The notes: generated from the letters alone by a model not told the origin. 64,000 nucleotides of DNA from CAVURS01 sp963795385 (GCA_963795385.1 CAWCHK010000014.1:1-64000), one strand, 5' to 3'; counted from the stretch's first letter, positions 39,238 through 49,559 are shown. A program made the numbers and translations.

Positions 39238-40386
39238 ATGCCCAGAGATCCCGCCGAACCATTGCTGCTTACTCCCGGTCCGGTCAGCACGACGCGCTCG
39301 GTCAAATCAGCGATGATGCGTGACCGCGCCTCGGGTGGCGATGAGTTCCATGCCGATCTGACGTATGCGCGCGCATACATGGTCGGACTGGTGCACGGCG
39401 ATGCTGCCTATGCAGCGATCCCGATCCCGGGCAGTGCGACATATGCCAACGAGGCGTGTCATCGCGCAGCTGGTACCGCCGGGCGGCAAGCTGCTGATAC
39501 ACACCAACGGCGTATACGGAGACCGGTTGATCGAAATCGCCTCGCAGATCGGAACGCCGCACGCGGTGATCCGCACGGCTCCCTTCACGCCGGCTACAAT
39601 CGATCAGTTCGACCAGGCACTCGTCGGCGATCCGGCGATCACCCACGTGATGGTTGTCCACTGCGAGACCAGCACCGGCGTGCTGAATTCGCTTGACGCC
39701 GTTGCCGCGGCCTGCAGGCGCCACGCGAAGGGTCTGTTCATTGACGCTGTCGCATCCTTCGGCGCAATCGACATCGATGCCCGGAAGCTGGGCTTTCAGG
39801 CGGTGACCGTCTCGTCGAACAAATGCATGCAGGGCGTTCCGGGCATTGGCTGGGCGGTGGTGCAGAAGACCGCGCTGGAGAGTGCGCGGGGCCGTGGCAC
39901 TTCGCTGGTCCTCGACCTGTGGGACCAGAACCAGCACATGGACCGCATGACGGCGTTCCGCTTCACGCCACCGACACAGGTCGTCGCCGCTTTCGCGCAG
40001 GCCTGCCGCGAGCACGCGCAGGAAGGTGGCACTCCGGCGCGACTTGCGCGCTACCAGCGCAATTGGCGGCGTCTGGTCGGACGGCATGCGGCAGATGGGG
40101 TTCACCACAGTCGTGCCGGACGAATTCGCCTCGCCGATCGTCGCGACCTTCCACAATCCGGACCATCCGGCATTCAACTTCCGACGCTCTCTTCGAAGGC
40201 ATGAAGCAGCGCGGCTTCATCATCTTTCCCGGCCGGCTCGCGCTGGCCGATACATTCCGTATCGGGTGCATGGGCGACCTGAATGAGGCCGATATCTCGG
40301 ACGCCATGCAGGCGATTGCCGACACGCTGGAGGACATGGGCATCACCGGTCTCGGGCGTGTCGAGGCAACAGACGTAACGCGCTGA
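39238..40386 (+). CDS. PhnW-like class V aminotransferase, frameshifted
   Basis: PLP-dependent class V (aspartate aminotransferase fold) enzyme, closest in motif to 2-aminoethylphosphonate-pyruvate transaminase. The start MPRDPAEPLLLTPGPVSTTR contains the LLTPGP opening. Then YAAIPIPGSATYANEA, and after a shift near 39,455 LVPPGGKLLIHTNGVYGDRL, THVMVVHCETSTGVLNSLDA and KGLFIDAVASFGAIDIDARK. The PLP-lysine motif is TVSSNKCMQGVPGIGWAVV. After shifts near 40,080 and 40,190 it ends GFIIFPGRLALADTFRIGCM then GDLNEADISDAMQAIADTLE. PhnW is my best guess; an alanine-glyoxylate aminotransferase is the alternative. Divergent from the dpp operon, 164 bp apart. Confidence 0.75.
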
Positions 40387-40729
40387 CCGCGGTCGCGCGT
40401 TGCCGGCCTGCGATACACGCCAGCAACGTGGCGCAACCGAAATGCTGCCACTGCTTTGACTGCTGGCCTCGGCGTGTGTAGGCTGCGGCGCTAATTGGCC
40501 GTACTAAGCTGTTCGCAACGCTCGAGAGTTTACGGGCTCTCTCGCAACGCAGGCAGGAAGCGCGACATGCGTGCAGGCCCTATGGCGACCCAGGCTGTTG
40601 TCCAGCCTGACCAGTATCCGAGCAAATTCAGCAGCAAAAGCTACGCGCGCGCCTGCGCGTGATACGCGTTGCGACAGGAGAATGACAGCAATCCGGTAGT
40701 GGCACAGTGACAGAGCGGAGGGAACGCAA
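40387..40729. other. 343-bp intergenic stretch
   Basis: No protein-like frame. A small hairpin CGAGAG-TTTACGGG-CTCTCG lies near 40,522-40,541 and an octamer CGCAACGC occurs twice around it. The purine-rich GGAGGGAACGCAA just before 40,730 is a good ribosome binding site for the DUF1800 start. Confidence 0.5.
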
Positions 40730-40801
40730 ATGGCAAACCAGGACGACATCGCATTGATGGCCCACCTGATGCGGCGGGCGGGCTTTGGGGCGACGCGTGA
40801 A
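40730..40801 (+). CDS. DUF1800 protein, first 24 codons only
   Basis: After GGAGGGAACGCAA the frame MANQDDIALMAHLMRRAGFG ATRE matches the N-terminus of DUF1800 proteins, which begin with a 'HLlRRagFGat..E' helix. After Glu24 the sequence turns into AT-rich Bacteroidota DNA and the frame stops three codons later. The rest of the gene is missing because of the assembly join, not mutation. Confidence 0.7.
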
Positions 40802-40812
40802 GGAAAATAATG
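40794..40812. other. Assembly junction 2: alphaproteobacterium to Bacteroidota
   Basis: Within a few bases the sequence changes from GC-rich (GGGGCGACGCGTGA) to AT-rich (AGGAAAATAATGG). Left of it a DUF1800 gene loses its 3' part; right of it a TonB-dependent receptor lacks its 5' part. Codon use changes from GC-ending to A/T-ending third positions at the same point. Confidence 0.85.
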
Positions 40813-42270
40813 GCCGTAAATGATTTTAAGAATTACGGCAGCACCTTAAGTTTCAAACACAATTTTGCAAAGGCAGGCAAAGAGTGGACAGCCGATGCAA
40901 ATTTTAATTACAGTAATAATTTTAATACTTCGGATTATAAGAGCCAGTACTATGATGCGAACATGGTTCCTGAACCTGAAATGGCAGCAGAAAGATCCTC
41001 TGGTGGTGGCACAACAAAGTTCTTAACAGCGCAAACAGATTTTGTTAACCCGATCACCGCGACAAAAAAAATTGAAACAGGCCTGCGCATGGCATTGCGC
41101 AATTACGACAGTAATAATGATAATTTTATAGATTCCGGTGGGAAGTATATTTACAAACCCTTATTGAACGTAAAGTATAAATACAATGATGTTGTATATG
41201 CCGCGTATGCAACTTATTCACAGCAAATAAAAGATTTTAGTTTTCAATTGGGGTTGCGGGTAGAGAGTTCAGAATATAAAGGCAACCTGCTTACCAAGGC
41301 GCAACATTTTTCAAATAATTATCCTGTTAGCCTTTTCCCGAGTATTTATCTTACACAGAAATTAAACAAGCAGGAAGATCTTCAGCTGAATTATTCAAGA
41401 AAGGTGAACAGGCCGAATTTTTTTCAACTGATCCCGTTCATTGATTTTTCTGATTCATTGAATTTAAGTGTAGGCAATCCCGACCTCATACCCGAGTTCA
41501 CCAACTTACTCGAGTTCACTTATCAAAATCAATACAAGGCAGGGAATTCTATTTTGGCTACTTTGTATGGAAGACTTACAAATCATCTTATAACAAGGTA
41601 TCAATACAGGGACATTAATCCAGATCCTGTAAAAATGGATAGTGTATTATTTACTTCTTATGCAAATGCAAACAAAAGTTATACCTATGGTTTGGAATTG
41701 ACAGGAAAGAATAAGATCGCAAAGTGGTGGGACCTTACAACAAACCTGAACCTCTTCAATGCAACCATCAAGGCAGGCAATTTGGTTGGAGGAGCGGACA
41801 ACAGCCAGTTTAGCTGGTTCGCAAAGATCAACAACAGTTTTAAACTTCCTAAAAACTTCTCTATACAATTATCGGGCGACTATCAATCCAAAACATTGGT
41901 GCCGGTGAATAGTGGTAATCGTGGTGGCGGTGGTGGCGGTGGAATGTTTGGCGGCGGATCGCAACCAACAGCGCAGGGATATATTAAACCGATCTATGGA
42001 GTTGATATTGCCATTAAAAAAGATTTCCTGAAAAATAATGCAGCTTCATTGACGCTCCAGTTCAGTGATATATTCAGAACAAAAGTTTATGAAACACATT
42101 CCGAGACAGCCTTTTTTATCCAGGATAATTCACGCAGGCGTGACCCGCAGGTTGTTAGACTTAATTTCAGCTGGCGCTTTGGAAAGTTTGACGTGGCTTT
42201 ATTCAAACGCAAGAATATGAAAGGTGATATAGAGAATATGCAGAATATGCAGCAGCAGGGAGGACAATAA
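40801..42270 (+). CDS. TonB-dependent outer-membrane beta-barrel protein, 5' truncated
   Basis: The C-terminal ~487 residues of an outer-membrane beta-barrel protein of the Bacteroidota OMP_b-brl_3 type (TonB-dependent receptor-like, usually about 800 residues). Alternating aromatic strands are visible: AGKEWTADANFNYSNNFNTS, VVYAAYATYSQQIKDFSFQL, DLQLNYSRKVNRPNFFQLIP and LNLSVGNPDLIPEFTNLLEF, the last typical of this family. A Gly-rich loop of about 20 residues (GNRGGGGGGGMFGGGSQPTA) lies near residue 375, and the barrel ends VVRLNFSWRFGKFDVALFKR before a Met/Gln-rich tail. The ATG at 40810 is internal and not the real start. The plug and carboxypeptidase-like N-terminal domains are lost at junction 2. 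Confidence 0.85.
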   Translation, partial: RKIMAVNDFKNYGSTLSFKHNFAKAGKEWTADANFNYSNNFNTSDYKSQYYDANMVPEPEMAAERSSGGGTTKFLTAQTDFVNPITATKKIETGLRMALRNYDSNNDNFIDSGGKYIYKPLLNVKYKYNDVVYAAYATYSQQIKDFSFQLGLRVESSEYKGNLLTKAQHFSNNYPVSLFPSIYLTQKLNKQEDLQLNYSRKVNRPNFFQLIPFIDFSDSLNLSVGNPDLIPEFTNLLEFTYQNQYKAGNSILATLYGRLTNHLITRYQYRDINPDPVKMDSVLFTSYANANKSYTYGLELTGKNKIAKWWDLTTNLNLFNATIKAGNLVGGADNSQFSWFAKINNSFKLPKNFSIQLSGDYQSKTLVPVNSGNRGGGGGGGMFGGGSQPTAQGYIKPIYGVDIAIKKDFLKNNAASLTLQFSDIFRTKVYETHSETAFFIQDNSRRRDPQVVRLNFSWRFGKFDVALFKRKNMKGDIENMQNMQQQGGQ

Positions 42271-42275
42271 TTATC

Positions 42276-42293
42276 AATTATCAATTGATAATT
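42276..42293. terminator. 18-bp palindrome between convergent genes, possible terminator
   Basis: AATTATCAATTGATAATT is a perfect palindrome lying 6 bp after the TonB receptor stop and touching the stop of the convergent DinB gene. It is AT-only apart from one GC pair per arm, so it is a weak hairpin. Its position between two converging genes is the main argument for a terminator. Confidence 0.4.
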
Positions 42294-42741
42294 ATAAATA
42301 TCTTTCTTCAATAATTCTTTTATGATGATACAAATGCCCGATACGTTAATAAATCCCATGGCGAGGACCAGTGGTAGGATTATTATTTGCAATACCGGAA
42401 TTGTTAAGCATATCATCTGTAGAAACTATTATATAAGAAGTTCTGTGGATCTTCTTACGGCTTTTATTTCATCGCATAAACTTTTCCAGCTTCTTGCATT
42501 TGCATTTGAATTAGCTGCATAACTATTTTCCTCAAAGCTTGGCAATGATGTTTTTTCTTTTCCTGGAAAAAGCCAGTGCCCTGTAACTGAATATTCTTTC
42601 AGCATCAATAATATGCTGTAATAATTCTTTTATTGTCCATTTGCCCGGTGCATATGCGGTATTTGTTTTTTCTTCCGGTATAGAATCAAAATAATCAGCG
42701 ATGATATCCTGTTGATTTTTAAATGCATCTCTTACAGTCAT
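42293..42741 (-). CDS. DinB-family protein, frameshifted
   Basis: DinB/YfiT-type four-helix protein, about 150 residues, with a metal-binding helix bundle; bacillithiol-dependent or other thiol transferase activity is known for some members. The first frame reads MTVRDAFKNQQDIIADYFDS, IPEEKTNTAYAPGKWTIKEL and LQHIIDAERIFSYRALAFSR, where LLQHIIDAE holds the first metal-ligand His. Later pieces in other frames (SYAANSNANARSWKSLCDEI, then LAMGFINVSGICIHHK) complete it, the final HHK holding the remaining ligands. At least three frameshifts (near 42,535, 42,450 and 42,330). It ends with TAA at 42293-42295. Confidence 0.7.
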
Positions 42742-42896
42742 CTTCTTTTACCTGGTCGATATAATTTTCGAAAATAAGTTGGATAAGTTCCCTGATCTGG
42801 CTTTGACATATAAAATAGTTTGAAGCAAAAATATGCCGCAGATAAATAAGTTTTAAAAACTTTTACCTGCGGCAAAATTCTATTTTGAAAATGGTT

Positions 42897-44602
42897 TTAT
42901 CCCATTTTAGTTTTCTTATCTTTGATTTTGGAAAGTCTTTTGGTTTTTCTGTTTTAAGTGTGCCGGCAAGTTTAACTGCTTCATAAGCATTTACAATCCG
43001 CCGGTTTTAGAAATATCACTTAGATTAACCTTTTCTGTTGTACCCGGCTTGTTACTTTTTCTGCAGGTGCGTGCAGATTTTTCAATAACATATTTTAATT
43101 GCTTGGCGGTAAGATTAGGATAATATTCCAGTACAAATGCAGCAATACCTGCAACAACAGGGCAAGCCATACTGGTTCCACTTGCATTGCCATAAGTATT
43201 TCCGCCAGGAATAGTGGAATAAATTTTTACACCCGGTGCAAATACATCAACTTCTTTTTTACCATAGTTGCTGAAAGATGCAGTAACCGCCATTTTTCAT
43301 GATCGCCACTGGCGCCAACAGTTATTACAGTTGATGGCTCTTCCTTTACCATCAATATAAACAGGGTTAGGAAAATTATCTGCAGTATCAACATTTTTTG
43401 CATCATTACCTGCGGCATGCACCAACAATACACCTTTGCTTTCTGCATAACTTAATGCATCATCCACCCATTGTTTTTCCGGAGAAAAATCTTTACCAAA
43501 ACTCATACTGATAATCTGTGCGCCATTATCAACTGCATAACGGATGGCATTGGCAATATCTTTATCATGTTCATCACCATCAGGTACGGCACTTATCATC
43601 ATGATCCGTACATTATCTGCAATACCATCAACACCTTTACCATTATTTCTTACTGCAGCAATGATACCGGAGCAATGTGTTCCATGGAAGGCGTGCAGGC
43701 CATCACATCATTATTGCCATAATACCGGTCATTGATATTTGTTTCATCATCTTTTACAATTTCTTTCCGGTATTCTTTCGGAGGATTATTTGTTGCTTCT
43801 TCTTTCTTTCTTCGCCGCTAATATATTCATCCAATCCGTCATGAAATCTTTATTGGTTTGATCCATTGCTATTATTTGCCTTTCATAAATCCAAGTAAAG
43901 TAGTTTTAGCATTTTGTGCATCAGTTTCTGTCGGTTGTATAAGCATCTCAAGTTCATTACCAGTATATTCTTCTTTGCCCAATGTCTTTTCTAAAACTGA
44001 TCGCCTTTAATAAAATTTGTATAAATTCGTTTTAACAGATAAGCTATATCAGCTTCCTTCATTTACATCACCAATTACTTTTTCCTTTGCTTTCTGATAC
44101 ATTTCATATTCTGCTCTTTCATCAGCGTTGTTAATGCTTGATGCATCAGAACTGTATTTCCTTCCATTTTGCTTTTAATTCATGATAAACCCTTGCACGC
44201 TTCATAGCTGTCTTCTTTTACATTGCGTCCATCTTTGCCACCAATAAAATTCCAGCCATGTACATCATCTATATAACCATTGTGATCATCATCAATTCCA
44301 TTACCCGGAATTTCTTTTGGATTTGTCCATAGAATTGGCTTTAAGGTCTTCATGTAGTGTATCAATACCACTATCAATAACAGCAACCATGATACGTGTT
44401 GCTTTTAAGATTTTTTGATTTGATAAATGGCATATGCTTTATCAAGGCTGATACCATTATAACCTGTTGTAGCTTGGATCAAGCTGAGTACCAGTTATTA
44501 GGAACCGTTTTATCTTTTTCCTTTTGGATCTGCATCAGTTGTGCAAATGTAATGCGCTGAATAAGCAATGCTAGCTAAAAAAATTTCGAAAATTTTATTC
44601 AT
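42897..44602 (-). CDS. Subtilisin-like serine protease (S8 family), frameshifted
   Basis: Secreted S8 peptidase of about 568 residues. All catalytic residues are readable: Asp in MVAVIDSGIDTLHEDLK, His in AFHGTHCSGIIAAVRNNGKG, and Ser in YGNASGTSMACPVVAGIAAF. The oxyanion Asn lies in VLLVHAAGNDAKNVDTADNF. Between Asp and His is a long insert with NGIDDDHNGYIDDVHGWNFI GG, typical of Bacteroidota members. The N-terminus MNKIFEIFLASIAYS looks like a signal peptide. About eight base errors break the frame, mostly between 43,720 and 44,560 where the insert is AT-rich. It ends DFPKSKIKDKKTKMG at 42897. Confidence 0.82.
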
Positions 44603-44699
44603 TATTGTTTTTTAATTGAATATGTAGAGAACGAAAATAGTCTCTAATAATCTGTAAATCCTTGTACTTACCGTTCATTATTAGTATTTAGCTAAACAT

Positions 44700-46233
44700 T
44701 TACAAATCAAATTTATTCCCTGTGCCAGCGGCAAGTTTATCTGTATAATTGATGGTATTGGTTTGCCTGCGCATATAAACTTTCCATGCATCGCTGCCGC
44801 TTTCCCGGCCGCCGCCGGTTTCTTTTTCGCCGCCAAAAGCGCCGCCAATCTCTGCGCCGCTGGTGCCGATATTTACATTGGCAATACCGCAATCGCTGCC
44901 TGCATGCAGAAAGAAATTGTTCTGCTTCCCGCAGATTAATCGTCATGATAGCAGAAGATAAACCCTGCGGCACACCATTTTGAATAGCAATGGCTTCATC
45001 CAATGTTTTGTATTTCATCAGGTATAAAATAGGTGCAAAAGTTTCGTGCTGCACAATGTCATAATTGTTCTTTGCTTCCGCAATACATGGTTTCACATAA
45101 CAACCGCTTTCATAACCTTTACCTTCCAACACACCGCCTTCCACAATAAACTTGCCACCTTCTGCTTTGCATTTTTCAATGGCATTCAGATACATTTTCA
45201 CTGCATCTTTATCAATCAATGGCCCTACATGATTTTTTTCATCCAACGGATCGCCGATCTTTAATTGCTTATATGCATTTACCAGTTTTTCTTTGAACTT
45301 ATCATAAACATTTTCATGAATGATCAACCTGCGTGTAGTGGTGCAACGTTGACCGGCAGTACCTACTGCGCCAAACACAGCAGCCGATCAATGCCATATC
45401 AAGATCAGCATCTTTAGAAATGATGATGGCATTATTGCCGCCCAGTTCCAGCAAGGCTTCTGCCCAAGCCTTGCGCCAACTGCTGCACCCACTGCTTTAC
45501 CCATGCGTGTAGAACCGGTTGCAGAAACCAATGGAATACGTGTATCGTTGCTCATCCATTCGCCTACATCTCTGTCCGCCAATATCAAGTCAGCTTACAC
45601 CTTCGGGCACATTATTTTTTTTAAATACTTCTGCATAATATTCTGACAGGCAATTGCGCACAAAGGTGTTTTTTCACTGATGGCTTCCAGATGCAAACAT
45701 CGCCGCAAACCCATGCCAGCATACTGTTCCAGCTCCATACCGCCACAGGGAAATTAAAAGCTGAAATAATTCCCACAATACCCAGCGGATGCTATTGTTC
45801 ATACATGCGGTGACCCGGCCTTTCGCTGTGCATGGTTAAGCCGTGCAACTGACGTGAAAGCCCAACAGCAAAATCGCAGATATCGATCATTTCCTGTACT
45901 TCGCCCATAACCTTCCTGCAGGCTTTTGCCCATTTCATAGCTTACCAGTTTACCCAGAGCTTCTTTATTTTTTCGCAATGCTTCACCAATCTGCCTTACA
46001 ATTTCACCGCGTTTTGGTGCAGGCCATATGCGCCATTCCAAAAATGCTTCCTGTGCTTTTGTCAATAACTGCATCATAAGCTTTCTTTATCGGCAGCAGT
46101 AACTGAAGCGATCAATTTTCCATCAACAGGAGAATAAGAATCAATTTTTTCTCCTTTGGATTTTAACCAGTTTAGCCCGGTAGAAACTCCGTTATTGGTT
46201 GAATGCAATATTTAATGTGTTTAAGAAATCCAT
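44700..46233 (-). CDS. Aldehyde dehydrogenase, ALDH7 (alpha-aminoadipic semialdehyde) type, frameshifted
   Basis: NAD(P)-dependent aldehyde dehydrogenase of 511 residues' span. It begins MDFLNTLNIAFNQ, then KGEKIDSYSPVDGKLIASVT, EWRIWPAPKRGEIVRQIGEA and LGKLVSYEMGKSLQEG. The Rossmann and active-site half includes TRIPLVSATGSTRMGKAVGA, the catalytic Cys in FGAVGTAGQRCTTTRRLIIH, HVGPLIDKDAVKMYLNAIEK and QHETFAPILYLMKYKTLDEA. The corrected C-terminus is GSDCGIANVNIGTSGAEIGG then GAFGGEKETGGGRESGSDAW, ending GTGNKFDL. The 'SGAEIGGAFGGEKETGGGRE' tail is characteristic of ALDH7 (antiquitin/AmaB), which oxidises alpha-aminoadipic semialdehyde in lysine breakdown. Roughly eight shifts. Confidence 0.85.
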
Positions 46234-46381
46234 GATACATTTATATTTTTGCAAAGACTATGTTTGATTGTAACAGCAAAGAAATACATGGTAGAATTGA
46301 CTGAATTACATTATGCAAGTACAATGTGAGTGACACAACTCGGCGAGGAGCTTTGTACAGATGCTATGTAAAACAAATTAT

Positions 46382-47205
46382 TTAGTATTGCTCACTTTCG
46401 TTAGGAAAATCTTTGCTCTTTACATCTTTAATATATTGCTGAACAGCCCGGTAATTTGTTCATGAAGATTAAGATATTGGCGTAAGAAACCGTGGTTTAA
46501 ATTCTGTATTGATGCCGAGCATATCATGCATCACCAAAACCTGTCCATCGCAATCGCCACCGGCGCCAATACCAATGGTAGGAATGCTGAGACTTTCTGA
46601 TAACTTCTTTTGCAAGCGTTGCAGGAATTTTTTCCAGCACAATCGCAAAGCATCCTGCTTCCTGCAAAAGCAATGCATCTTTTTTTAATTTTTCTGCTTC
46701 TGCTTCTTCCTTTGCTCTTACGGTATAGGTTCCGAATTTATAAATGGATTGTGGTGTTAATCCCAAGATGCCCCATCACCGGAATACCTGCACTGACAAT
46801 ACTTTTTACTGATTCAATCACTTCTTCACCGCCTTCCAGTTTTACTGCATGTGCCGCCGGTTTCTTTCATAATTCGTATGGCTGAATGCAAGCGCTTCTT
46901 TTGAATTTCCTTGGTAAGAACCGAAAGGAAGATCAACAACAATCAAGGCATCTGTTCAATGCCACGTACCACGCTTTGTGCATGATAGATCATTTGGTCA
47001 AGTGTAATGGGCAAAGTGGTTTCATGACCGGCCATTACATTGCTGGCGCTGTCACCAACCAAGAATAATATCAATGCCTGCTGCATCAAAAATTTTTGCA
47101 AAAGAAAAATCATAAGCAGTTATCATGGAGATCTTTTCTCCTGCTGCTTTCATTTTCTGCAAGTGTGTTGGTAGTAATTTTTTTTACTTCTTTATTAACT
47201 GACAT
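46382..47205 (-). CDS. panB: 3-methyl-2-oxobutanoate hydroxymethyltransferase, frameshifted
   Basis: First step of pantothenate synthesis (ketopantoate formation with methylene-tetrahydrofolate). The span of about 274 codons equals the normal length. Segments: MSVNKEVKKITTNTLQKMKA, AAGEKISMITAYDFSFAKIF, DAAGIDIILVGDSASNVMAG then HETTLPITLDQMIYHAQSVV RGIE. Further pieces are MGLTPQSIYKFGTYTVRAKE, GCFAIVLEKIPATLAKEV, IGIGAGGDCDGQVLVMHDML GIN and a final FLRQYLNLHEQITGLF plus FPNESEQY. The active-site 'ITAYD' and 'VGDS...GH.TT' elements are present. At least seven single-base errors interrupt it. Confidence 0.88.
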
Positions 47206-47407
47206 GTTGGAATTTGAATTTAAATGTTTGTTAATGATGCGAGGAGGGGAGGTGGCTCTGCATTAGAATAAAACAAATCCGGCAGTGATCGCTTGAGGAT
47301 GTAAATGTAGAAAGAAATTATTATTAATGTATGTTTTTTAGTTGAACAATTAATTAAGATGAACAGAAGTAGTTTGTTAGAATTGTCATTGCGAAGGCAG
47401 TTTTAAA

Positions 47408-47440
47408 AAACCTATAAGGTCTTTAAGACCTTATAGGTTT
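47408..47440 (-). terminator. Strong intrinsic terminator downstream of the 47,450-48,520 gene
   Basis: A 16-bp perfect stem AAACCTATAAGGTCTT / AAGACCTTATAGGTTT with a one-base centre is followed on the minus strand by TTTTAAAA. It begins 10 bp after the minus-strand stop at 47450, as expected for a rho-independent terminator. The next minus-strand gene, panB, starts 200 bp further on. Confidence 0.85.
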
Positions 47441-47449
47441 TAACGGATG

Positions 47450-48520
47450 TTATTTTTTCTTTGCGATGATCTTTTTCCTAAAGTCAACGCCCCAATAAGG
47501 AGCAAGCCCAAGATCAATGCCCATGCTTGTCACGATACTTCTAAGTGGGATCAACGTTATTACTTTAGAATATAATTTTTCTTTCGCAAAATCAAAATAG
47601 ATATCCTGTATAAGTGTATAGCGGCAAAGGCTGTCAAAATTTATTTCGTTCACCATCTTTCTAATTCCCAATACATTGCCATTTTCATCATAATATGGAA
47701 CTTCTATCGGCGGGTTCTGATAACTGTCAAGTTTTTCTTTTGGTAAATAGTTGCCTGAAGGGATCAGCGACCTTTCTGTTGCAAAAGCATTGATATATCC
47801 TTTTTTTATGTCTTTGTATAAGATCAGTGACAAGCTGCTGTTAGCATTGGTTAGTACGGCATTCTCACTTTTTTCTTTTAAAGACAGGTCGAGCATATTG
47901 CTTGTACGGGCAATGAATGTAGCACCTGCAGGAATATTTTCACTTTCATTCAGCGAATCATTAAAAGCTACGGCATCAGCAACATAATAAGTAGCATCTT
48001 CTTTTGATGCATCGGCCAGTTTTGTATAAAATACCAGTTGCATCAAAATGTCCTGAACATATAATGTATGGTTCTTGTAATAGATCAGCTGTTTTACTTT
48101 CATTAAAGAAAACCTGTCGTTGAATAAGCAGCTGTCGCATGCAGATATTTCATTTCTGAAAACGGATTCGCTTGCATTTGATCCATCTGAAAAATCATAT
48201 GCCCAGTTCATCTCTTTTTTGCTGAATGGTATGTTTAAAATACCGGCTTTATAATCAGCATACATTTTTTGGCTTCTTTCAACTGCAAAAGAAGTTGAAT
48301 CCTGTTTGTATATTGAAACGTTACCGGTTGATAGTTTCCGCTGATAAAATTTCCATAGATCATAGTTGGGGTTTACCGTAGAAAGATCGAGTATGGAATG
48401 ATACACAGCAGCCCATTCAATTTGTTTGTCTTGCTGGAGAAAATTGCCATATTCAATACGCTGCTGGGATTTCGTTGCGATTGAAAGTGGGAATAAAAAA
48501 ATTAAAAAAATGTATTTCAT
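47450..48520 (-). CDS. Secreted Bacteroidota hypothetical protein, weak GldN-like character
   Basis: A 356-residue protein with signal peptide MKYIFLIFLFPLSIATKSQQ. The body reads YGNFLQQDKQIEWAAVYHSI, DLSTVNPNYDLWKFYQRKLS, with a Cys pair in EISACDSCLFNDRFSLMKVK. The C-terminal part CRYTLIQDIYFDFAKEKLYS, KVITLIPLRSIVTSMGIDLG resembles the 'i.edw.fDk...k....iigiaPl' end of GldN-type gliding/type IX secretion proteins. The similarity is weak and was judged by eye. It is paired with the next gene upstream (48,561-49,559), which has a comparable layout ('iEWA..' opening and a late 'DWYYDR' segment). It is intact, unlike many genes here. Confidence 0.6.
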   Translation of the reverse strand: MKYIFLIFLFPLSIATKSQQRIEYGNFLQQDKQIEWAAVYHSILDLSTVNPNYDLWKFYQRKLSTGNVSIYKQDSTSFAVERSQKMYADYKAGILNIPFSKKEMNWAYDFSDGSNASESVFRNEISACDSCLFNDRFSLMKVKQLIYYKNHTLYVQDILMQLVFYTKLADASKEDATYYVADAVAFNDSLNESENIPAGATFIARTSNMLDLSLKEKSENAVLTNANSSLSLILYKDIKKGYINAFATERSLIPSGNYLPKEKLDSYQNPPIEVPYYDENGNVLGIRKMVNEINFDSLCRYTLIQDIYFDFAKEKLYSKVITLIPLRSIVTSMGIDLGLAPYWGVDFRKKIIAKKK

Positions 48521-48560
48521 TTGTAATAGTTTTTGAATTATCGGTAGAATCAGCATTGCC

Positions 48561-49559
48561 TTAAAAGACTATTTTAAGGATCGGGCTTGGCTTGTCATCT
48601 TCTTTATAACCGTCGATTTTTTTGGTATACAGCCACATTTCCCTGATCTTATTAAAGACAATATTTGCTGTGCGGTCATAATACCAATCCTGTTTTAATG
48701 CTGCCATTAAAAAATCATCGGCTGTTAACGGTAATGAATTCGGATACTCATACGGTGGTATGCCGATAATTGAGTCGTATGGCGTTTCCTTTATTGATAT
48801 GCTGTTTAAAAGGCCCCTGTTCAATTCCGAAGCGCTGATCTTTTTGTTTTTATCAACAGAAAAGACATCAAATTTATTTTTCATGATATAAGGCCATAAC
48901 GATTTTATTATATTCCTTCCATACAATTCTTTTAATGCACGCATGTTAAGGTCAAAAGAATCAAGCCTTATATTTCTTGAAGTTTGTGCCAGGAATAGTA
49001 TCGTATTTTTTTTAGCAGGCTTATAATCAATATTCAAATTGAAACAGGTGCTGAAATACACGCTTTCACCGAGATAAACTCCAGCGGAAGTTGTAACAGG
49101 CATTAAAGGAGTGACCCAGGTAACAGTGCTTTTCAATTCCCCGTTCTTTATATAGAGTATATCGTCGATCTCTGTAGAATCAAGATCTGCCGGATGAATT
49201 ATTTTTGGCTCTTGTTTCGGGAACTCGGATATATTACCGTTAGAATCAATAATAGGATCCCCGTGATCATACATATAAAAAGAATCGACATAACCTTTGC
49301 CGCAATAATAGATGTTCATTTCACGTCCCGGTTCAATCCACACAGGTGAACAACCTTTGATCTCTTGTTTTGCATACCTGTTGAAGAGGATATCATTGAA
49401 AACAGGATTTTTAAATCTTGTGATGAAATAATTATGAGAAGCCCATTCTATTTCCTGGGTGGGGATGAAACTGTAAAACTTGAATGTTGTAAGTGAGGTG
49501 TCGGGTTGTGCAAAGGAATAATTGCTTATGAAAAGAAAAAGGATCGTTAGTTTTTTCAT
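48561..49559 (-). CDS. Secreted Bacteroidota hypothetical protein, paralogue of the downstream gene
   Basis: A 332-residue protein with signal peptide MKKLTILFLFISNYSFAQPD. It shares layout with the gene 41 bp downstream: an early IPTQEIEWASHNYFITRFKN (compare 'KQIEWAAVYHSILD'), a middle VTWVTPLMPVTTSAGVYLGE (compare 'LIPLRSIVTSMGIDLGLAPY'), and a late FLMAALKQDWYYDRTANIVF with NKIREMWLYTKKIDGYKEDD. The late segment is reminiscent of GldN ('lkEdW.fDk....vRI.gia.'). The pair is probably one operon ending at the terminator at 47,408. No function is assigned. Confidence 0.6.
   Translation of the reverse strand: MKKLTILFLFISNYSFAQPDTSLTTFKFYSFIPTQEIEWASHNYFITRFKNPVFNDILFNRYAKQEIKGCSPVWIEPGREMNIYYCGKGYVDSFYMYDHGDPIIDSNGNISEFPKQEPKIIHPADLDSTEIDDILYIKNGELKSTVTWVTPLMPVTTSAGVYLGESVYFSTCFNLNIDYKPAKKNTILFLAQTSRNIRLDSFDLNMRALKELYGRNIIKSLWPYIMKNKFDVFSVDKNKKISASELNRGLLNSISIKETPYDSIIGIPPYEYPNSLPLTADDFLMAALKQDWYYDRTANIVFNKIREMWLYTKKIDGYKEDDKPSPILKIVF

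Noticed and set aside
43000..47205. Run of decaying pseudogenes in the Bacteroidota block
   Set aside because: Protease, aldehyde dehydrogenase and panB keep all catalytic motifs and normal lengths. Only single-base shifts break them, so sequence error is more likely than gene decay.
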